A DNA stretch of 64,000 nucleotides from Welwitschia mirabilis (Eukaryota > Gnetophyta > Gnetopsida > Welwitschiales). The notes under the pieces are model-generated. The model searched no databases. It saw only the letters and a list, made by a program, of their open reading frames with translations, and was not told the DNA's origin. Below, piece by piece: positions 9,807 to 21,359 of the stretch (positions are counted from its first letter, which is position 1; each line of letters opens with the position of its first letter). The position numbers and the translations under genes were made by a program. The stretch is from the NCBI GenBank assembly GCA_051453625.1, contig JBOZIK010000001.1, positions 232,656,792-232,720,791 of the forward strand. Reading direction: 5' to 3'.

Positions 9807-12396
9807 GTATAGGAAGTTTCATAATATCTCATCATTACTTACCTAGTCATTAGGTTCTTAATATATCAAATAATAATGTTTTTCATTAAAATAAAGAATT
9901 TAATAGGACCATCACATAATAATATCTTTCCATGAAAAATAAAGGAAGTTGTAATAATTTCATAAGGAAAAATAATATTAATGTAATCCACCACTAACAA
10001 CACCATAAGTTTACCATTGAAAATCATAATTACTAAGGATTATAACAACAAAATAATATTATAGCTAATACAACATGAATAAACTTTTAAGAACAAAAAT
10101 TTTCTAGAATATAAATATAATAACTACATTAGCTTGTAGACTCTATGATAATTAAATTGTTTTAATTTAGTTTTTAAGCTGATCTTTGGAACTTAAAATT
10201 TTGGATGTGATAGTGCCCTTCTTCCAATGCATTTGTCTATAGCATTGCCAATTCAATGTCCTTCCATATTTCAATGTTGAAAACATTATAGATCTAGCTT
10301 GATTTAGATCTATTGGAAACCTTATTTTAAAACTAGTTTAAAAACTTAAAGCTATGTTTACATCTTCTTGATAACACATAAAGGAAGTAATGAGGATTAG
10401 AGTATAGTAAGAAAAAGCCCTAATTTGATTTATAGAGTCTTTTTTTTCTTTTGCTTCAATGCCTTATGAATTACCTACAAGACACCGTTACATTTTCCTA
10501 TGATGCCAGTGAATCTCATGCTTCTTTACTATAATGATAGATCTCAAGCTATTGAATGATTAATGTTGGTAGAAATCATAATTACTAGTACAACATCTTT
10601 TCCTCTATCTAATCTATAAAACACATTGATCGTCTATTATTTGTTCTCATACCTTTACATGTATAGTTACAATGGATCTCCTTCTCTAACAATTTTACTA
10701 TTTCTTTCTAAGAAATTCATAATAAAATGAATCATAAAGGTAACTTCTTTAAATCCAATCCTCATAATATCAAAGAAAATATCCACCTTTTTAATTTCTT
10801 AGACACATGTAAATCCATGCCTTCTAGCCTAGTTCATAATATTAGTGATTCCTTTTCATTTTGCTCAAACATAGTCTTCCTATTGTTAGAATTGTTACTT
10901 GATTAAAAAATAAAAAAAATAATTGAACAATGCATCTTAAGATGTTTTCTCCATGTCTACAAGTTGCCTTACATAGAAGAAAATTTGAATAGTGTTCACC
11001 TGATAATAACAAGAACTTATACACTCCCCTTTTTTCAAACCATGTAATTCCTGACTATAACGCAGCAACCAACTCATAATGAAAATCAAATTTATGGTAT
11101 TAGCCTTCCAACTATGACACAACCTCTTCTCCACCCAATCTCTCTCCCTTTTACATCTTCTTCTCTATGACACAAAGCACATAATGATTGTTAATGCTTG
11201 TCCCTTTCTCTTATGTGCATCCTCTTCATTTTTGGAAGCATTTTCATGTATGAATTACCATATATAAGTGAGAAAATATGCTCTTTTACCATGTTTTTCT
11301 CCTTTTACCAAACTAATAAAACTGATAAAATGCTATTTTTGCCTTTCTTCATTCACATGGTAAATGCTAGCATGGTGCACCTCTTTTTTACCTTTAATGA
11401 AATCCTTTCTTTTTACTAAAAACATTAGTTGAAATGTAAATAAGAAAGGAAAAATGTGTTAGCATCCATTAGAAAATGTATCATTATATTTGTGTTAACA
11501 GTATAAGCAAGAAATCACATATGCAATTTCTCTTAAGTAAGATGTGTATAAGATAATTAAACATCTAATACATAGTAGTATGATTGGTTATCAAGTGGAA
11601 TCTAAAGGCATTAGGTCCTAAGTTTAAATCACTATACTATAAGAATATTTCTTTTAATTTTGTTTGGCATGGACTATATTAAAATCTAGCTTGTAGTATA
11701 AATTCATTAACTAAAATCGGTCCACGTGGATAGAGTGTACATTAGGTCAACATATCTTCTCACATGACGTGGACTTTTTTATGAGGGTGAAGAGTTGGTT
11801 AGCTTGCATATCTATCATAATGATAGAAATGGTTAGTAGAATACTCTAAAATCACATAGGATGATTGTTTGAGTCCTATAATTAACATTTTTAATATATA
11901 ACTTAAAATCAAGAATTTAATTTAGTTTTAATTTAGAAAATTATCGATATAAAATTTACTAACTAGATATCTACATTTTATATTTTCCCTTGGCCATGAG
12001 AATTAAAGGCTACTAGTTGTGGTATATGTAAGAACTCTAGCTAATAGAATATGTTTACTGTATTTAATAACTAGTATAAAAATATTTTTTCATCTATAAT
12101 TAGCGTAACATATAAATCTATAAATAATACTTCCTTTGTACTAGTTTATTGATAAGTAATATATGATTAAAAGTACTACATTATAACTTAGATGTATTAG
12201 ATATTAGATATTATACTAATGTCTTACTAGTAAATCCTTATGAATTCATCAGATGTTAACAGTAGATAGTACAATTTGGTATCAGAGCATAAGTATGTTT
12301 TAAACATGATAATTAAAGCATAATATTAATGAGAAATTTTGATAGTGTCGCATTAGGTAACATTCATAGTTTTAGATTAAAAACTAGCACATTACA

Positions 12397-12401
12397 CTAG
12401 G
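12397..12401. repeat. Target-site duplication, right copy (ctagg)
   Basis: Partner of ctatg at 721-725, with one mismatch. Confidence 0.75.
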
Positions 12402-14345
12402 TCTAAAGGTTTTCTCAAATAATTATTAATCAATTGCAATTATAATTTAGTATTTTTAAGATTACTAAGATCAAATCCCTTGTAGGCACTATAAGTTAAA
12501 AGATTAACACTTATGCTAAGATCTAATAAGGTTTATTAAAAGTTTGTATTTCTAATGATAATTGCTATGATAGGGCATCTTGAATCTTTGTATTTTAAGA
12601 GCAGTTAGCTTTAAATGATAGAAACAGTTTGTTAAGCAACAAAAACCTTACTTATCATATTTATATTATTTTTGATAGTGCATAGATTTTTAAAGAATTT
12701 AGCATAGGATGGTATTTGTTTAATAACTTTTAAAAGAGGGATATTGATCTTTAATTTATTTCTTTTTAGGTAATTTATGTTTTTTAAGTTAATAAGGAAA
12801 GGATAGGGGTTCTTTATAGGTTAAGTTAACCTATTCTACTTCATATTTTTTCTCTATCTTTTTCTTAACTTTAGGTTCATCTCATTGTAATTCTTATTCT
12901 TGGGGTTGTTTATCTTCTATTTATTTATTGATTTCTTTCCTACTTCTCAAATGTGTAACCTTAGTTTCCTTAATTTTTGTATCTTCTATCAACTTATAAC
13001 TACTAGGGTTATTCTCATGTATAGCAGGAATATTTCCTTCTCTTGTTAATTAAGTGATGTAAGGATATTCATAGTGGTTTAACTTAGTTATGGTATTTCT
13101 TATTTTAACTTTGGTAATATGAAAGAGTTTTATTGGTTAAACTATTACTATAAAATGTTAATGCAATGTTGAGCTTCTATAAACTTATGAATTGTATTCT
13201 CTAAAGAGTAATTAGGTTGACTAATTAAGATTTGCCTAGGATTATCTTATTTCCATGAGATGTTGAAGTGGTTCCTCTATCCAAGATTGTAGCTATTAGA
13301 GTAAGGATTATTTGCTCTTTGGTTTTTCCATTTTTGTCCTATAACATTAACTTTTCTTTTACTACTCTTTGGAACATTGAAATGAATGTATAATCTAAGG
13401 CTTCAAGAGTATTCATAGAACAAGTGTTGTAATAAAGAGTGTAACAGGCTTATGGTTTATGACAATAGTTTTGATCTTCTTACAAATGTCATCTAACGTT
13501 TGGTTGATCTTATTTTGAAGTCACTATTAAATATTAGAGGTTTTTATAATCTTATTTATTCATTATATTTATTTCAATGCTTAGAAATTCTAGCTATAGT
13601 CTTAAAAAAATCGCTAACTTTATCAATTTCAAGGTCTAGAAAGATTCCTCTATACATCATCTTCATAACTTATTTATGGTTGGATGAAAGTCCTTCATTA
13701 AAAAAAAAATTATGATTATTTCTTACTCAAGATCATGTTGTGGTCATTCAAAAGATAGATCTTTAAATCTTTCTAGGGAACAGGATAAGGTCTTGTAATC
13801 CGTTTATTATAAATTCATGATATCTCTTTTAATGGCATTAGTTTTGTGACTTGGAAAAACTTTTCTAATGAATACTTAATTAAGTTTAGCTCAAGTAGTA
13901 ATGAAAACAAGTTTTAATGTGTAAAGATAAGAGTTTTCCTTCTCTTTGAGGAAAAAGGGAACAAGATCAATTTAAGTGTATTAGATGTATCAATATTTTA
14001 AGGGATTGTAGAAAGAATAAACTCAAACTATTTAATATGTAAGTAGAAATTATCAGACTCTAAATCATAAAAATGTGGATGAAGTTAAATAACCACTAGT
14101 TTAAAGTCAATTTTTTTAGATCAAGGGGTTGAACAATGCAAGAGTATTTACTTAGATATTATGATTTAAGATATTCTTTCAAAATTCTTCTAGGTTGGTT
14201 AAGGTTAAAGTTACTTCTAGAGTTGTTTGGAATTTATTGATGTCTCTCTTGTTACTAATTTCTAGAATTTCTCTCCTTTTTCGAATTGAGAGGGAGTTAG
14301 TATAATCCATCATTATGTATTTGTTCTAAATTCATAAAATATAAG
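12402..14345 (-). pseudogene. Athila-like Gypsy retrotransposon gag and N-terminal protease (decayed)
   Basis: Reading the minus strand from 14345 downward gives the order of an Athila/TAT gag. An N-terminal segment ends in YSCIVQPLDL (about 14150). A gag domain follows with HIKXFEFILSTI and LKLILFPFSSK (14070-13950), EKFFQVTK and NEGLSSNHK. Next comes the NPYSNSYNLG...RNHFNISW motif (about 13320-13250), then PNYSLENTIHKFIEAQ. A THLRSRK linker (about 12960) and a charged stretch follow. The last part is IPSYAKFFKNL and the protease start LLDLSISVNLLTYSAY (about 12485-12540), where the usual catalytic DxGAS appears as DLSIS. Numerous stop codons and several frame changes are present. The protein continues, in frame, at 725 and below once the inserted element is removed. 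The upstream LTR and primer site were not found. Confidence 0.8.
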
Positions 14346-17239
14346 AAAACATTCAAGATATGTTTCATTTCTAGATGTATATGACACATGAAATAGTTTA
14401 AGATGTCATAAACATAAACATAAGTTTTAAAGATAAAGATATTTTAATATAAGAAGTTAGCGACACTAGTAATGGAAGATAATAACACTAGTAAGATGAT
14501 AGAAAACATTTTAATACCATATGAAAGTATAGCTCTTGAAATAACTAATAGTTTAAGATAACAAGACACTATGATTGACTAATTAAAAAAGATTGAATGT
14601 GAATTCTAGAAAGGGACAATGCAAACTAAAAGTCACAATGCAATGTAATGAAAGAAATAAAAATTATAGAAATAAATAATGCAAGTACTAAAACACTTTG
14701 ATAAGATTTGTATTGATGAAGTTAGTTTTCAGAAATTATCTTCAAATATCTACTACAAAAGTTTCCTGAGATAGAAAAGGGAAGAGATGAGAGAAGAGAT
14801 GACAAAAAGAGAAGATGAATAGAAGAAAGAATTTTTGTTATCTTTTGTTATTTCTATTATTTAAATGTACAAAAGATCATTGCCTACAAGAAAATTTGCT
14901 ATACTATATAAACTTTATAAGAAAAGTCACTAGATTAGATTCCATTAGTCAACTACTAGGCATAATTAAAACTAATACACTAGTAATAAAAATGAAAACA
15001 AAAAGGAAAAAGGCACAGGAAAAGGACTAGTATAAAAGAAAAAGAAAAAAGAAAAACTAAAAAATAAAAGAGGTATATAAAAGTAAAATTTATGTATCCC
15101 CACTATAGCTACCATGTTATATCCTTGGACATGACATCAAAAAGTTATTCATGGTAAAATATAATTATGCTTGTATCTATTGTCAATATATGATAGCAAG
15201 ATATTCCTAAGATACAAATCTTGCATAGCTAAATTTAACTTCCACTAATAGTAATAGGAATTTCATTTGTAATATAGTCTTAGTATCATTCTTTCTTAAA
15301 GGTAGATAATGAAAGATATTAGTAAAATAAGTTTATTGATAATGATTAATAGAGAGTGAAATTATATAAGAGATCTAAGAATGGGACATAGAATCAAACT
15401 AGCATAATAACTTTATGAAAAAATATAAGTATTAAAGTGAACTCATGTAGCTTTTACTTTCAATTGATGAATAATGGAATAATCTCATCCATCATAGACA
15501 TGAATACTCATGTAGTTCTAGCTCAAAAATAATGGCATAATCTCATCCATGATAGACATGATAATAATATATCCAAGCTAGCTAGCCTTCTCAGAAAGAA
15601 TAAAATAAGCATAAAAATTAGAAACCTTCCAAGATTCATCAAATAAACATTTAGGTTCTACAAGCTAGAATGAAGAGACAAATTACAAAAAATATATCTT
15701 AAAGTAAAATCATTTCTTAATAAATCCTAATCATGATAAGTATGATATCCATCAAAACTTGATATTAAAGTAATGCACCAAAAACATGAAACACTTTATT
15801 ATCTAAAAAGTAAAATCATATAATTCATAAATGTACTCATTCTAAGCCAAAAAGCATCATGATAACTTAGTAGCTAGCCCATCTCTAAGGGAGGCTTAGA
15901 AAGAACTCATGACTAAAGCTTCAATTTCTTATATAACATGATAATGATATGATCTCCTCTAAGTAAAGTAAGATATATATTTATAGGCTAAAATCAAGGT
16001 CTATAATTAGGTATTTAAAGTTTTAGTAAGATCATTCTTTAAAATTCCTAAACTATATAGGATTACCCCTTAGTCATGGAGTCAAATTGAGGGGTTCCTC
16101 TTATAAAATAGTCCTCATTCATGTTCTTCTTTTAGAAATGATTAGAATGAGATGATTTTAGAAAGAATGCTTAGAAACATAAGTATGAATCTATTCTAAT
16201 TATAGTAACCAATAACACTACTTATAGAACCCATGATGCTGCCAATTATGCTTAGCACACCCCCATCTTCTACAACAATGCTTCAGATGATACATCCATC
16301 CCATAAAATTACAATATTAATAAATATTAATGTTATAACTATATATCCATGGACTTAAGCATAATAAATACATAAAACCATTATGATGGTTAATTAAGCA
16401 TTCTAACAAGGCCTTAATTCCTTAATGTAAATGTCAATTTTTATATGTTATCATCATCCTAATGCTCTCATCTAGGTAAATACACTAGACAACATCATAT
16501 AACCCTTTCTTCCATAATTATTTCATCATTTTCATTCATTTACTACTATCTTATAGCCTTGGACCTCCTACCTTTGAATCTTAGCTTTGTCTACTTACCT
16601 TATGACTATGATTTTGCATGAATTTGACTACCTTAGATTAAATTTCTAGTTAATTTTGTAGAAATTAAATATGTCTTTCATTTCATGTTATTTTTGATTA
16701 TTTCTTTTATTCGATATCTTTTTGAGATTCCATTTTCATGAAATAGTATCATTTTTTCATCATTATTACTTTAAATAAATGATTATGATTTCACTATGTT
16801 TTTTTGTGAGTTATCATCAATTTATCTAGAATCTTTTAAAAGTAGGTTTTCACTTTTGAATTTATTATTCATAGTGATTTCATGATAAAATTATACAAAT
16901 TATATTTAAATGGTTATGGTTTTGTATTAGATGTTTGTATGATTATGGAATTTTATTTTGAAACCTTAATTTATACTACATAAGTAAATGTACTAATTTA
17001 TTATTTTTTTAATTTTAATTGAAATGCTTTATTTATCCACCTCTTACTTATTTTTTATCTCAATTCAAGATGAATTAGCTCATGTAGTAAGGGCTAGGAG
17101 CATGTTTTTGCATTTTCACCAAAAACATTATCTTTTATATTACATTTTTAACATTCACAATGGATTCTTAGAATGTAATTATCATAATAATTTTATGATT
17201 ATATATTTATGTTATATTATTTTCACATGTTTTATAAGT
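14346..17239. other. Gene-free AT-rich stretch, probably retroelement flank
   Basis: No coding frame can be supported here on either strand. It should include the 5' untranslated region and LTR of the minus-strand Athila-like element, but I found no clear ends. A polypurine patch lies near 14775-14830. A TATA-like cttataaaatag is at about 16098. A slightly C-richer patch, 16230-16280, resembles LTR sequence. Confidence 0.5.
15441..15565 (+). repeat. Diverged tandem duplication, unit about 60-65 bp
   Basis: Unit 1 (15441-15505) and unit 2 (15506-15565) both start actcatgtag, contain ataatgg, and end with aatctcatccat-atagacatga. Two copies only. Confidence 0.7.
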
Positions 17240-18400
17240 AAGCTATATCACAGATTGTCAGCTAGGCTACAGTTACTGAGTTAACCTCTCTAGAAGAAAC
17301 TCGAGATCTTACTAGACACATAATGGAGGACTAGTGGGAAGAAACATTCAAGTAGATCTGGGCTAAGGTAGTATCCCATGCCACCATTTGACCTAAGAGG
17401 TATTTTAGTAATCTCATGTAGATATTAGACTAAAATATTGATTAGGTCATTTTAGAACTATATATTAGATGATCCTTGGATGCTTACAACTCTTACTACA
17501 CTAGGAAGATCCAAAAATTCTATAAGTCTATATCCTTGGAGACTGACTATATCCCATTGGGAGAAACCATTTAGGTAATTAGACCTAATATTAGTGATTA
17601 GGATATCCATATCTCACGAGGATATATTAAATTAATGATAAGTCTAAGTAACAACGAAGCCATCCATATTCATAATTTTAGAGGTGAGGAAAATTAACAA
17701 GCTTTTTGTGGCATCCTTAAAACTTCATAGGATGTGGTTAGAGAATCCTATGAATCACTAATAACTCTTCTTTTACCCTCTTATATAGTACTCCAACTCT
17801 TCTTTTATCCTCTTATAGAGTGCTCATCAAAACTTGATCTATTACATAAACATGTTCTTTCATGATAGTCATTGCATGATATCTCATCTTTAGCTATTGG
17901 CTGCTATACATTAAAGGAAGGAGATAGAGTTAACTTATTACATTTAAAGAAGGTTGATTATCATTATTACTACTAGATCTCCTTGTACTCTAGGCTATTT
18001 ATGCCTTATTTCTACCATCTTCTAGAGTATCCTCAAGATATCCATGATTAGCCTTACTTAGATACCACAACTAGATACTTAGTTGATATAATATCCAAGA
18101 TCTAATGGATTTAGTATATCCATAGTCTTATAAAGATATTTTAAAAGGCACAATAAGATGTGGGATTATTCTTAATAAGATGATAGAGATATTAGCTAAA
18201 TTTGAGTAGAGGATAAATGAATAATTCATATAGAGGGATCAAACAATCATCTAAATTAACCAATGCTTAATGACATAAGAGTAGGTACTAAGTTATTTGA
18301 AGTAGTAATTAACTTTAATCCAGTGAAGGATGGTTTAAATTGAGAAAATTATTACTATGAACCTTCTTAAAATTATTAATACTAATCATGTTAACATCAC
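17240..18400 (+). pseudogene. Decayed reading frame of unrecognised family
   Basis: From about 17240 to 17810 one frame runs for about 185 codons with protein-like composition. Visible pieces are SLEETRDLTRHIMED, LDAYNSYYTRKIQKFYKS, LETDYIPLG, DIHISRGYIKLMISLSNNEA and IHNFRGEEN. About ten stops interrupt it, all TAG, TAA or TGA codons that one C-to-T change would make from CAG, CAA or CGA. After a frame change at about 17900 a second part continues with MPYFYHLLEYPQD and TTTRYLVDIISKI (about 17995-18105). A possible coiled segment, FIQRDQTII...QCLM, follows near 18225-18280. I do not recognise the family. A gag or extra frame of a plant LTR element is likeliest from the context, but I see no zinc knuckle and no pol. 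The 685-N gap begins 300 bp downstream. Confidence 0.5.
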
Positions 18401-18702
18401 TGGAGTCATCCATGAGTATGTAAGCTTCTACTTTCTCACAGACAATACCATGGCTAAGGAGTATATACCACCACCACTACCATCAATGTTAGAGTTAAAC
18501 ATATAGTTTCACATCTAGTTTCACCATGATTGATCCTAAATATTGTATTATCATTTTCCTATGGAGTAGGACATATCATCAATGATCATTTCTATGTACT
18601 CAAAATTTGATTTTTATGATGGTCATATGATATTTTAAGTTATTATTATGTAATTTTTTTATGTGATTTTATCTACTTAGCATTCCATTTTCTTATCATC
18701 AC

Positions 18703-19387
18703 NNNNNNNNNNNNNNNNNNNNNNNNNNNNNNNNNNNNNNNNNNNNNNNNNNNNNNNNNNNNNNNNNNNNNNNNNNNNNNNNNNNNNNNNNNNNNNNNNN
18801 NNNNNNNNNNNNNNNNNNNNNNNNNNNNNNNNNNNNNNNNNNNNNNNNNNNNNNNNNNNNNNNNNNNNNNNNNNNNNNNNNNNNNNNNNNNNNNNNNNNN
18901 NNNNNNNNNNNNNNNNNNNNNNNNNNNNNNNNNNNNNNNNNNNNNNNNNNNNNNNNNNNNNNNNNNNNNNNNNNNNNNNNNNNNNNNNNNNNNNNNNNNN
19001 NNNNNNNNNNNNNNNNNNNNNNNNNNNNNNNNNNNNNNNNNNNNNNNNNNNNNNNNNNNNNNNNNNNNNNNNNNNNNNNNNNNNNNNNNNNNNNNNNNNN
19101 NNNNNNNNNNNNNNNNNNNNNNNNNNNNNNNNNNNNNNNNNNNNNNNNNNNNNNNNNNNNNNNNNNNNNNNNNNNNNNNNNNNNNNNNNNNNNNNNNNNN
19201 NNNNNNNNNNNNNNNNNNNNNNNNNNNNNNNNNNNNNNNNNNNNNNNNNNNNNNNNNNNNNNNNNNNNNNNNNNNNNNNNNNNNNNNNNNNNNNNNNNNN
19301 NNNNNNNNNNNNNNNNNNNNNNNNNNNNNNNNNNNNNNNNNNNNNNNNNNNNNNNNNNNNNNNNNNNNNNNNNNNNNNNNNNNNNNN
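18703..19387. other. Assembly gap, 685 N
   Basis: Unresolved bases. Any open frame spanning it is an artefact. Confidence 0.99.
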
Positions 19388-20773
19388 GTAGTTGAAGGAT
19401 AATATAGGAGAAATACTATTTTTGATGTTTTTCATATATGTATTCACTTTAGAAAAATTCTATGGATTTCCATATACATGAATGAGGTTAAGATGCACTT
19501 AATAGGTGTTAATAGATTAAGTATTTTGTAAATTTACCTTTCTAGGTCATCATCAACTTGATTATCTGGATAAAATCTTAAAGATGAAGGTATTTTAAAG
19601 GCATGATTAACCTATAGAATAACTTATTCAATTAGAATAAGGTATAAACCTACATGGTGACATTGCTAAAATTCATTTTATACCTACTTTAATTATTTAT
19701 CTTATTAATTTAGATTGCTACTTATTATCCACTTTCTTATCAAGGACTCATAAATACTTAGTAGTTGTCTATGTTGAAATAATAAATTAACCATATTCAA
19801 CATCATTATTAAAGCATGTTTTATAATTATTGGATATACTTTTGATGAATTGGAAAAAATGTTGATTAGACATCATGGTAAGTGAAAATGTGTAGTTTTC
19901 CAATATTTGTGATCTTCTTTTGATGATTTTTAAGATATGATTTATTCATAACTCTTTGTGGTAGAATAATGACATTTCATGAGAAAAGTTTAATTACATT
20001 AATATACTTAAACCATTGTTGTGATACCTAATTAAGACTAAATGATTAATTGGGATATTTTTGTATTTCCTTATGATTCTTTGAAATAAGAGAAAGGTAT
20101 TTGAGGATTAATGAAAGGTGTTTGATGATTAGAAGATAATTTGAACGATCATCCCCAAGGTCATTTAGATGAATCCAATAGATGATCAATCCCAATAAAC
20201 TTTATCTTCTCTAATATAATAGTCATCCATCCTAAATCATCTAAACAAAGTCCTAGGATGACTATTAACAAAATTCAAATTTAAAAGTATGACATGATAA
20301 GAGTTTATTAGTAGTTAAAGCCTTCATCTACGTATTTCATCTAGATAAAGCTTAATATGATAAAGATTTAAAATTAACTAGAAATGAATAATTTGTTACT
20401 AATTTTTGGTTACAACCATATTCTTTTGGATCCTACCATTTGATGATGCAAATTGCCAAAGAAAAACCATAAATATCCCTCTTAGGCATCCCATTTTTCA
20501 TCTTTTTGCATCAATATAACTTTTGATAATTAGATAATCTTGAAAAAGTGATCCATTTTCTTAGAAGGAGAGTTCTTTTTAGTGCTAGACAAAGTATCCT
20601 CCACTAAGAAGTTATTGTGTATAAGTGAATGTAATCAAGTACATTTTTTAGATTAATAAAGTATGATTTTTCTCTTAATTCTCTTTCTTAATAATTTTTT
20701 ATATTTTATGTTGGTGTTAGTTTAATGCTACAATATAATAGGTTTAATATTTATATATAGTATAAGAGCCAAC
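19388..20773 (+). mobile_element. Possible LTR 3' part followed by a decayed primer binding site
   Basis: The string tagtataagagccaac at 20758-20773 resembles a decayed TGGTATCAGAGCCAAC primer site. The sequence before it looks like the U5 end of an LTR. It has a TATA-like ccataaatatccc at about 20470 and T-rich sequence after gtgaatgtaatcaagtac. No partner LTR or gag was found, because LINE sequence takes over within 600 bp. Tentative. Confidence 0.35.
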
Positions 20774-21359
20774 TTGGATAACAACAAGATGGTATACTTA
20801 ATAATTAGTTGCATTTAGGACATTTGAATCTCATTACATTCATGTTTTTATTGCATGTCTTTTAATTTATAGAATTAATTGCATTACTAATTTTAATTTT
20901 TTGATAAGAAAATACCAAGAATATGATTTTTCTCTTTCATTTAAAATGGATTAATCTTTAAATGTTATTAATCCCTTCATTAGATTATGACATTTGGGTT
21001 TGTATCCTATACTAGTACATATAATATGCACAGGCTAGAAGTATATTTAAAAAAGGATTGTAATACATGCCACAAGCTTTGAACATTTGGTTGATGATTC
21101 TAGATGAAAATTATATAGTATTTTAAAAATTTGAATGGTTCTCTTATATGAATTCCTTAGATCAATTTAATTAATGGCATTACTATTATTAATCCAATAC
21201 TTTTCTTTTTCTTTAAAAGATTATTTTACTATTATCTTTTCTACTACTTCCATGGACAATTCTCTTTTTAAAGGTGATACTAATTTTTATCTTACTTTGG
21301 TTATGCTAATTATGTTTTAAATTTTGAAAGTACATATTTATTTAGTAGAATTAAAATAG

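Larger units (their letters stand above)
8343..10212 (+). mobile_element. Solo LTR (Gypsy-type) nested in the 3' LTR
   Basis: Between 8342 and 10213 the 3' LTR has about 1.87 kb that the 5' LTR lacks at the corresponding point (about 3085-3092). The insert begins TATAATGCC and ends ATTTTGGATGTGATA. These look like decayed TGTAACGCC and GGGTGTGACA ends, which are common on plant Del/Tekay LTRs. The undisturbed 5' LTR reads gcgcc at the site and the right flank is gtgcc, consistent with a five-base duplication, but the left copy is unclear. There are no internal genes, so it is a solo LTR. It includes subrepeats near 9031-9252 and a purine-rich microsatellite. Confidence 0.65.
6117..12396 (+). 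mobile_element. 3' LTR of the gag-only Gypsy-type element, with an internal insertion
   Basis: This starts TGTCACATTCC, matching 726, and ends ACATTACA, matching 4721-4728. It is longer than the 5' LTR because another LTR (about 8343-10212) is inserted, and because it keeps about 600 bp at 10900-11500 that the 5' copy lost. A second copy of the primer-binding-like string tttggtatcagagc occurs inside it at about 12268-12281, which is not at a functional site. The short open frames here are chance. It is followed by the five-base duplication ctagg. Confidence 0.85.

Noticed and set aside
9572-9835. 87-codon minus-strand frame rich in Pro, Ser and Thr
   Set aside because: It is the translation of a degenerate (gtggtggaa)n minisatellite inside a solo LTR.
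10842-11419. Three frames of 60-73 codons on both strands
   Set aside because: They fall in the 3' LTR segment that the 5' LTR has lost. No protein family likeness.
12268-12281. Primer-binding-site-like tttggtatcagagc inside the 3' LTR
   Set aside because: It is about 115 bp before the LTR end and no gag follows. The 5' LTR has only a decayed counterpart near 4608. Chance or a relic, not a functional site.
18677-19447. 256-codon minus-strand frame
   Set aside because: Almost entirely N, so the frame is open only because of the gap.
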